From positions 1 through 29,821 of the forward strand of contig CBFFRP010000594.1 of assembly GCA_965644295.1 (NCBI GenBank): a DNA stretch of 29,821 nucleotides, given 5' to 3'. The translations under genes and the position numbers were made by a program. The notes under the pieces were generated by a model. It saw only the letters and a list, made by a program, of their open reading frames with translations. It made no database searches and was not told the origin of the DNA. Positions within the stretch are counted from its first letter, which is position 1, and each line of letters starts with the position of its first letter. Origin of the DNA: Paraphysomonas bandaiensis. Its lineage: Eukaryota > Chrysophyceae. This document shows, in pieces, positions 21,775 to 29,821 of the stretch.

Positions 21775-22590
21775 GTGCCCCGTGATGGTGTTAGGCATGC
21801 CACCCCTCTCGTCCACTCCTCCCCCTCTGCTTCACTAGCCCTCACTACGTTCTCCAAAACATTTACCGCACCGCGGGGAATCGATACCTTATTGTACCTG
21901 GCCTCCACTGCCCTCGCCTGGGCCTGTTCACATTCCCGGGAAAACTAGACTCGAACAACTGTGCCGATACACGACTAATACGAAATTAATAGTTGGTCTA
22001 CCGGGGCTTGACCTCCTGGTAACGAATCGGCTTTATATCTCGGCCCTCCTCGCTGGGCTCCATGATAATGGCAGGTCTGGGTGCCGAAACCTTACGGCCC
22101 ATGTTCCACTCATCCACATCATACACTTTCACTTTCATTTTCATTCCCATATCCAGACGTATTATGGAGGTCCATCTTCATAGCCAAAATGTCGCGGTTC
22201 ACAAATGAGTGCAGCTAACCATTAGCGCATTCCTGCTGGATGTTCATGTCCCGCCCCTGGGTGCGGATAAAGACACCGCACTCCTTAAGAACATATTCCG
22301 CGCTCTTACTATCGATTACCCTGGCGATGAGTCCGGCCCTACGGTCCTGCATGGTGTAAATTCTGTAGCCTCGTTTCACATCTACCTCACGGATGTGGCC
22401 ATAACGCAAGAATCGCCCTTTCAGTCGACATACTGGGAAAGTTTCTCTCTATGGGTAAGTCCGGCAACCCCAAATTGACCTCGCGCTTGTGAGGTAAATT
22501 CCCTGGAAGCACACCATGCTGCCTGACACGCTTCCAATCAAGCACAGTCTGTGTGCCTGTGAGTGATTCGGACTCGCCGTGAATCATACT
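21775..22590 (-). pseudogene. Decayed or unresolved coding sequence, minus strand
   Basis: Raised GC and protein-like minus-strand pieces occur in changing frames: GNLPHKREVNLG near 22500-22465, FLRYGHIREVDVKRGY near 22415-22367, IIRLDMGMKMKVKVYDVDEW near 22165-22110 continuing to a stop with YQEVKPR near 22010, and EQAQARAVEARYNKV near 21940-21895. The second piece resembles the first RRM of SR splicing factors (Y-G-x-I-R-E-V-D-L-K-R-G-Y), but what follows does not keep the RNP1 pattern. No consistent splice model could be built, so an old pseudogene is more likely than a live gene. The identity is uncertain. Confidence 0.38.
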
Positions 22591-22986
22591 CGGTCAATTC
22601 TATAAGAAAATCAGATCAACAGCGTCATCCTTGCCAGATATTTCTGTTTACTGTACTGACTCTGATGCAGGTCATGCACACACACGTAGCTATGTATGAG
22701 CAGGGCAGATACAGATAGTGTATGTAGATGACGGTATTCCTCTTGTAGTGCTGTACTGTATACCACATATAACGTACTCCCTGCAGGGTGTGTATATATA
22801 TACACACGTCTGCCTCACCGGCACATCTCAGTGTTGTTCTACGCCCATTTGCTCCATTCTCCCTTTACATTCTCATCCTCACCCGCTCTGTCCTCCCCCT
22901 CTCCTCTGCCTGTATTTCACCAGTGATAGATCTATTTGGGTGTAGCTCAGTATCGTTATTTGACAGTGACTCTTCAGCGTGGCGAT
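22591..22986. other. 5' flank of the Ly6-like gene
   Basis: Contains a TATATATACACAC run near 22794-22806 and a pyrimidine-rich stretch at about 22840-22915. It should include the promoter and 5' UTR of the gene starting at 22987. No other gene seen. Confidence 0.4.
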
Positions 22987-24121
22987 ATGAGGGGCTTGTC
23001 TGGACTAATCGGAGTAGTTGTTTTTGCACTGATAGCCGTCAAGGAGGTGCACACATTGAAGTGTATGGTGGGGTACGGCCAGAGAGGAAAGTTGCGTAGC
23101 GGTGGCTATGAATGGGTGTGTGCAGATCCCTGCATAGTTGTCGTCATGTCATGCGTATGTCTCTATTCTTGTGTGTCGTCTATACCTCGTATATATGCTC
23201 TACTTATCTCTATCTGCGTATGTCGGTCTTCTTCAGTGCACGTTATGATAGTAAAGTGTTGTTTTTGGATTTGTGTTTACGGTGGTTATATGCAGCCACG
23301 GAACTGTGAGCACTCGACGTACTGTTGGGAGGCTGTTACTACGGACAAAGAGAAGTTGGCAGTACTCTTTGACTATGCTTGGGTAGGTTACATGAGTTAC
23401 TCATATACTTTAATGTTTTGCGTAAATATTGCCATGTGTGTACATGCTTACTGTATGTTCTCATGAAAGTTCCACGTACAATATGCCATTGAACGTATTG
23501 CATACATTGTGCTGCTGTATACTTTCGTCACTCGTATAATTTTTTATGGTTTATAGGATGACTACTACTACGAGTACTACGTGTAAGTGCAAATTGAATG
23601 TTCTGCTATCTGGAAGCTGTGATTTTTGTGGTTAATAGAACACGGCTAAAACTATTCCTTATCAGATAGAAAATATTTTTTATGAAAGTTAACAACACTT
23701 TATTTTGCAGTCATGCTTGTAGTGGTGATTATGGTACTGATCTTAAAGTCAACCCCTTCAAAGTAAAGCCAGTACCAGATATTGTGAAAGTAAACATTAC
23801 AACTGAGCGAACGGTGACTGGCAGGGGTGGAACGGTGGAGCTGGATATGATTTATGCGTGTACGAAAAATTTTTGTTCAGGTTCGTATTTATAGCGCAGT
23901 AGAACATTTTTGCCTAGCGTAGTACATGTTGTATGTGGTCGCGGGAAATACAGTGCCTGTAGCTGTTTAGCGTAGCATCTTGCTCGCCTGATTACATATG
24001 AAAATTGCGTATACTCTGAGTTTGTGTTAACCAGTTTACAGGGGCATCGAGATCGATATATGCCACATCTTCGTTCGCTACAATCGTTATCGCTCTTATT
24101 ACTATTGTCATTGTGAATTAA
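22987..24121 (+). CDS. Ly6-like cysteine-rich GPI-anchored protein, five exons
   Basis: Exons are 22987-23154, 23296-23382, 23557-23582, 23711-23880 and 24042-24121; introns are GT-AG and phases match, giving 531 nt or 176 residues. A signal peptide spans about 1-23. Cysteines are at 26, 45, 49, 56, 60, 66, 97, 144 and 149, ending in the pattern C-T-K-N-F-C, like the final C-x4-C of Ly6/uPAR domains. N122 is in an N-I-T glycosylation site. The last exon gives a small-residue stretch (GAS) and a hydrophobic tail, a GPI-attachment signal. Exon 3 (26 nt) encodes DDYYYEYY, an acidic tyrosine cluster of the kind that is sulfated in secreted proteins. The first donor is uncertain: a weaker site six codons earlier would give an even eight cysteines. 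The first intron is 141 bp and open in frame. Membership in Ly6 is probable, not certain. Confidence 0.75.
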
Positions 24122-25560
24122 GACCTACTGAATCTGTATGATATGAATATTCGGAATGTACATGAATCGTCTTTGATGTAATAACATGTTATTGTGTTGT
24201 GATAGCTAGTACCACACTTTTGCCGTTTCGGTAGAAGATTATCCTATCAATATGGTGCAGTAGAAGTTAACAGTCCATACAATATACCTATATTCAGAAT
24301 ATTTTCTTTAATATGGGACAGACCAATTGCTGAAAGTAGAGTCAAAGGAATAGAAGTTTGTGTTTCATCCTGTGATGACATAGCTTTTTTGAAGCGGGCC
24401 TTCTACATACCACATATGACGAGGAAAACTTCTCTATTCAAATTTCTTTCTGAGGTGTGTGTCTTCTACCTGCTCTATTCTTAGTGTTAAATTCGAAGCT
24501 GTAGTTCTAAGCTCTAAGGCTTGTAAATTATGACCTTACATGAAAGAATACAGTAGTGATTAACAGTTAACAGCATTGCATGGACTACTGAGATAATAGT
24601 AATAATAGTGTCTTTTGACTATATAAGATTGTGTCTTTATACTATATAAGATCGTATGAAAATGATTGGTGTTGAGATAACATGATTTTGGCGAATGACA
24701 ATGAATGATATGTTAGATTGATCATAAATTATAATTATAAGTGAGAGAGTATTACTTTAAGTTAATTAAGCCTTTTTCCATCCTACTCAAATCTCGATAA
24801 AGAATTGAGGTGCTTGAGTGAATCTTACGCCATTTACACTGATTGGTGCCTGCATATACGGAATTCACTTGTAGTGTTAATATTCATATTTATATGTATT
24901 GAGAAATGAGTATGATATTTTGCGTTTCCTGTACCACTGCAGTTATTAAAAGTATTTTATATACATGGCCTGTTCGGACATTTCATAGTTTCAATTTTTC
25001 TATGCTATCTTTTGGCGTGGCATATCAAACCTCTACAAAAATTTAAGTGAGGCTTTTTGTTGCCACCTTATATCATCTTCACGGCCAATGTTTCGAAAGC
25101 AGCGTTATGAATAAAACTGCAGCATATTATCGCCCTTATTATTATGACTCTCTACTACTGGATGCCGTGTGATTAGTTTTTGTCAACAATGTACGAATGT
25201 CGTGGAGACCGTACTGGTGTTCTGAAATTCCATTGACACACATTATTGCAAGAATCGTTTAGTAATTTTACCAGCTTGGTGTGCTATGTTTTGCTTGGAA
25301 TTAGATTTAACACGTTTGGGAAAACTCGCATGAAGGCAAGTAATCATGTGGAAGTCCATGGCGGTCAATCATTGGAATCCCACATATAAAAGCTCTATCT
25401 TTAAAATTCTCAATTGGCGGCACATATCAATCACCTTATCCTCCAGCCATGAATATTGATTTGAAATAATCAGCATAACAGCCGGATTTAATTTGTAACT
25501 TGTACAGCATATGAACTGTACAGGTTTGTTATTCTAATTACGAATTAAACGTGTTATTGG
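24122..25560. other. Long AT-rich intergenic stretch
   Basis: No gene recognised. A short direct repeat (GACTATATAAGAT then ACTATATAAGATCGTATG, 24618-24658) is the only local structure noted. Confidence 0.4.
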
Positions 25561-25599
25561 AATTACAATTTGTATTGTCTCCAGAAATAAGTCACTTTC

Positions 25600-25748
25600 G
25601 TTGAAATCAAAACCAACTGGAATTCATGAAATGATTCAGCAGTGAATTCCATGTCCGAGTCTTCAACTTCATCCTGCACACCACAGCAACATAGTACCCT
25701 CAGAGCAACATACGCCCTCCATATTTCAAAATGAACACATTTGAACAC
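25600..25748 (-). other. Isolated possible exon, diacylglycerol-lipase-like
   Basis: The minus strand reads WRAYVALRVLCCCGVQDEVE then DSDMEFTAESFHEF up to a GTTGGT donor near 25605. The W-x6-R-(V/W)-L-C-C-C followed by an acidic hinge and an aliphatic helix recalls a linker of diacylglycerol lipases before their catalytic domain. No neighbouring exon was found within the intron lengths usual here, so this may be chance or a fragment. Confidence 0.2.
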
Positions 25749-26943
25749 ATGTTAAAGGTCTTACACTGATATTGAACATTTAACTACCGCGTTTGATTAT
25801 GTTGTGCAGTAACTACTACTCGCACTTCAACTATACATCATTGCCAATAACAAATTGATGCTATTCCAAATGTTCCAAGTAGTTGCAGTAATTGACAACT
25901 AATTGAAAAAGGTTTTGATCTATTATTATTGCAATTATTAATTGCTGTTCCAATTTCAATAATTGTCAATTATTAAAATATTGAAAACACCATCAATGTT
26001 CAATGTCATACCGACAAAAAATTATATTGGACTGCGTATACTAGTTGTTACACAGTGTCATAAGCAGTAAAAATTATTTATACACCCTGCTATATAGTGG
26101 ATGAACAACTTGATTATTGATTAGTCGTCAACTGCAGAATTGGCTGTCTTTCTTCCTTTCTATCAACTTCTCTATTTGAACTTCAATTCAATAATCTTGA
26201 AAGAACAATTTTTATCTAGTATTAGTTTTACATTAGAAAGTGTAATGGAAGTTCATAAAACAATAAAATTTAGAAATTAAAACAATTGTACTTGTTCTAA
26301 GTATCATCCACTACAGGAATAAAGCAAAACGTATAATTTATACTTTATAATATGGTTTTGTGACCTGTATACAATTTATTCCTAATTTGTGTACAATGAT
26401 ACCCTTAAGTTTATACTCTAAGTGTTGTATAGTTCCGACGTTGTTACTTGTAGTTCTTTAATTCAGACCGCTGTATAGTAAAGCTAAATAGTACAATTGA
26501 CTAGTAATTGGATTAGGGTTACGACGGATTCTTTGCCGTAACACGTTGCGCAAAAGAGTGTAAAATCACTGGTATGGATACAAAGAGTTGCAGCAAAAGA
26601 GAAAACTTATCAAGCTGTTAAGGTATCCAGGAGAGAATAAATGAAACAGATTATAAAATAGGGTAGCTTGTGATCTACATATGATGTTCGTGCTCAGACA
26701 CCCAGAGTTGCAATAGAGTATTACTACTATCGTAGTCTCATATTCTTTTGTCTATTTATAATTAACAAAAGTATTCTGCAATAATGAGTGCTCTTATACA
26801 CGATTATTCTATTGCCATACTCTTCAGTAATGAATATTAACTATGGTAAGGTCATTATATACTCCTGCGAAGTCTACGAGTATCTGCATTATTAATTAGC
26901 ACCTGTACACGACCGGCTTAGCTGCTCCATAATATATTCTTAT
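25749..26943. other. AT-rich intergenic with small foldback
   Basis: A foldback of about 90 bp lies at 25886-25977: AGTAATTGACAACTAATTGA on the left and TCAATAATTGTCAATTATT on the right. It resembles a tiny MITE. No gene recognised. Confidence 0.4.
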
Positions 26944-27318
26944 TTACATGACTACACACTTTTTCCCTTTTGGAGTGCAATCGACGGGCTTGGTGTCAAA
27001 TACACACTCGGGACCCGTCAGAGTGACTTCGTCGCCATCCTTCACAGCCAGGCGAACAAAATAAGGAGTGCCCGGCTCCAGATCGATAATTTCAAAGACT
27101 TGTATTTCCGTTGATCCGGAAGGTACGTCCAGAGAATGGCATTCAGACCAGTCTTGATAATGTTTTTTGTATTGTATGACTACAAGCCCACCGCCACAGT
27201 CGAAATAATCCCACGACAATGTCAAACTGGTCTCATCGCATGTTTTATAGACTGGCTTTGGAAGCTCCATCAGCCATGCACGGAACAAATCGTAATGAAT
27301 GTGAAAGTGTGGTGCCAC
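26944..27318 (-). CDS. Fibronectin type III domain protein with C-terminal CaaX box
   Basis: 124 codons from the ATG at 27316-27318. Residues of about 19-110 form one FN3 domain: the SLTLSW strand-B/C signature, an aromatic strand C (VVIQYKKHY), the L-x-P-G-T-x-Y-x-V-R-L-x-V strand E/F motif and a final strand before the tail. The tail is KGKKCVVM: a basic patch followed by Cys-aliphatic-aliphatic-Met, a farnesylation-type CaaX box. That puts the FN3 domain on the cytosolic face of a membrane. The upstream border is uncertain: the ATG is only 25 bp from a 2.1 kb microsatellite, and an alternative acceptor (ending GATGGAG, about 27269) would make this the last exon of a larger gene whose intron contains the repeat. 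A specific family was not recognised. Confidence 0.75.
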   Translation of the reverse strand: MAPHFHIHYDLFRAWLMELPKPVYKTCDETSLTLSWDYFDCGGGLVVIQYKKHYQDWSECHSLDVPSGSTEIQVFEIIDLEPGTPYFVRLAVKDGDEVTLTGPECVFDTKPVDCTPKGKKCVVM

Positions 27319-27343
27319 TGAGTGAATAATAGCAACTTAAATG

Positions 27344-29451
27344 TACATACATACATACATACACACATACATACATACATACATACATACATACATACAT
27401 ACATACATACATACATACATACATACATACATACATACATACATACATACATACATACATACATACATACATACATACATACATACATACATACATACAT
27501 ACATACATACATACATACATACATACATACATACATACATACATACATACATACATACATACACACATACATACATACATACATACATACATACATACAT
27601 ACATACATACATACATACATACATACATACATACATACATACATACATACATACATACATACATACATACATACATACATACATACATACATACATACAT
27701 ACATACATACATACATACATACATACATACATACATACATACATACATACATACATACATACATACATACATACATACATACATACATACATACATACAT
27801 ACATACATACATACATACATACATACATACATACATACATACATACATACACACATACATACATACATACATACATACATACATACATACATACATACAT
27901 ACATACATACATACATACATACATACATACATACATACATACATACATACATACATACATACATACATACATACATACATACATACATACATACATACAT
28001 ACATACATACATACATACATACATACATACATACATACATACATACATACATACATACATACATACATACATACATACATACATACATACATACATACAT
28101 ACATACATACATACATACATACATACATACATACATACATACATACATACATACATACATACATACATACATACATACATACATACATACATACATACAT
28201 ACATACATACATACATACATACATACATACATACATACATACATACATACATACATACATACATACATACATACATACATACATACATACATACATACAT
28301 ACATACATACATACATACATACATACATACATACATACATACATACATACATACATACATACATACATACATACATACATACATACATACATACATACAT
28401 ACATACATACATACATACATACATACATACATACATACATACATACATACATACATACATACATACATACATACATACATACATACATACATACATACAT
28501 ACATACATACATACATACATACATACATACATACATACATACATACATACATACATACATACATACATACATACATACATACATACATACATACATACAT
28601 ACATACATACATACATACATACATACATACATACATACATACATACATACATACATACATACATACATACATACATACATACATACATACATACATACAT
28701 ACATACATACATACATACATACATACATACATACATACATACATACATACATACATACATACATACATACATACATACATACATACATACATACATACAT
28801 ACATACATACATACATACATACATACATACATACATACATACATACATACATACATACATACATACATACATACATACATACATACATACATACATACAT
28901 ACATACATACATACATACATACATACATACATACATACATACATACATACATACATACATACATACATACATACATACATACATACATACATACATACAT
29001 ACATACATACATACATACATACATACATACATACATACATACATACATACATACATACATACATACATACATACATACATACATACATACATACATACAT
29101 ACATACATACATACATACATACATACATACATACATACATACATACATACATACATACATACATACATACATACATACATACATACATACATACATACAT
29201 ACATACATACATACATACATACATACATACATACATACATACATACATACATACATACATACATACATACATACATACATACATACATACATACATACAT
29301 ACATACATACATACATACATACATACATACATACATACATACATACATACATACATACATACATACATACATACATACATACATACATACATACATACAT
29401 ACATACATACATACATACATACATACATACACATACGTACATACATACACA
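27344..29451. repeat. Giant (TACA)n tetranucleotide microsatellite
   Basis: About 2.1 kb, roughly 525 units. Only three internal T-to-C interruptions were seen, at about 27364, 27564 and 27852; the following 1.57 kb reads as perfect repeat until 29430, where short irregular CACA and CGTAC units close the tract. The repeat is alternating purine-pyrimidine. The long open frames across it (Tyr-Ile-His-Thr and Met-Tyr-Val-Cys repeats) are artefacts of its period not being a multiple of three. Confidence 0.99.
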
Positions 29452-29620
29452 CTGTATACCGGTATACTATACAGGTATTGCTAGAGTGATCATCCAATCA
29501 CTAAGACGTATCACAACGGAAAGGTACACTATTGGCTAAAATATAGAAGTGTGCATAACTGAAGAAAAAATTTCAAGACAATGTGTGAGATGATCTGCTG
29601 CTGTATGTTTCAGTGTGGAG
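29452..29620. other. Right flank of the microsatellite
   Basis: Opens with the palindrome GTATACCGGTATAC at 29454-29467, followed by unremarkable sequence. Confidence 0.5.
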
Positions 29621-29812
29621 ATGGCCGATATGACACTTATACAATACGTATGTGAATGTATCTATTGTTCTTACTCCAATGAGCTCATCTTATAAGGGCA
29701 TCGATTACTCTCTGTGGAACTGGGAGGGGACTCTTCTCTCTCATGAAGACCTCAAACGAGACGACAATCGTCGAGCTATATGTCTGACCGTAGACCCCCC
29801 CGTATAGCAATA
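29621..29812 (+). CDS. Possible small or partial gene at the window edge
   Basis: An ATG in good context (GAGATGG) at 29621 opens MADMTLIQY, ending at a GTATGT donor after 29647. A 49 bp intron ends in TATAAG at 29696. Exon 2 continues in phase with GIDYSLWNWEGTLLSHEDLK and then RDDNRRAICLTVDPPV before TAG at about 29808. Further donors (GTATAG near 29806, GTAATG near 29815) mean the gene may continue beyond the window. Alternatively the first exon starts at the acceptor TTTCAG ending at 29613. The composition looks coding, but no family was recognised. Confidence 0.4.
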
Positions 29813-29821
29813 CGTAATGAT

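Noticed and set aside
22936-23466. A 176-codon single-exon protein
   Set aside because: It reads through the first two introns of the Ly6-like gene; the splice model restores the acidic exon, the final cysteines and the GPI signal, which the read-through lacks.
27245-29539. Several 700-750 codon open frames on both strands
   Set aside because: They are translations of the TACA microsatellite, which has no stop in any frame; they carry only four-residue periodic sequence.

Overview
This is eukaryotic nuclear DNA. Genes are split by canonical GT-AG introns, many of them only 43-170 bp, several exons are tiny, and a 2.1 kb tetranucleotide microsatellite is present. The gene repertoire is animal or holozoan: an RNA polymerase II stalk subunit, an ARL1-type GTPase, a putative mitochondrial ribosome protein, an NhaC-family antiporter with an extracellular N-terminal domain, a Ly6-like GPI-anchored protein and a fibronectin-III/CaaX protein. 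Compactness plus this mix suggests an early-branching metazoan such as a sponge. That is inference; no taxon marker was found.

Layout. 596-1484 (-): a seven-exon RPB7/POLR2G gene. 1828-3147 (+): a three-exon mitochondrial protein gene, head to head with POLR2G across 343 bp. 3597-4252: a non-autonomous repeat with long terminal inverted repeats and a conserved hairpin. 4897-7806 (-): an intronless 969-residue type I membrane protein. About 8191-9213 (+): the decayed remains of a bacterial-type accD-accA (acetyl-CoA carboxyltransferase) reading frame, followed by more coding-like debris to about 10350. 10784-11275: AT-rich repeats. 12069-12937 (-): ARL1 in five exons. About 13290-13669: a doubtful gene. 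15341-15755: a second copy of the hairpin repeat. 15850-16254: the 3' end of a dead hAT transposon. 16915-19926 (-): a ten-exon NhaC-family antiporter with a 15-nt microexon. About 20590-20960: a degenerate repeated motif. About 21775-22590 (-): decayed coding sequence. 22987-24121 (+): the Ly6-like GPI protein. 26944-27318 (-): a fibronectin-III domain ending in a CaaX box. 27344-29451: the (TACA)n tract. 29621 to the window end (+): a possible new gene.

The living genes are unrelated housekeeping and membrane genes and do not form a pathway. The notable features are a dead bacterial metabolic fusion gene inside a compact animal-like genome, two copies of a repeat whose hairpin shows pair-preserving changes, a microexon inside an ion transporter, and two introns that are multiples of three with no in-frame stop. 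All exon models were made by eye from splice signals, reading phase and recalled family consensus. No database search was run.
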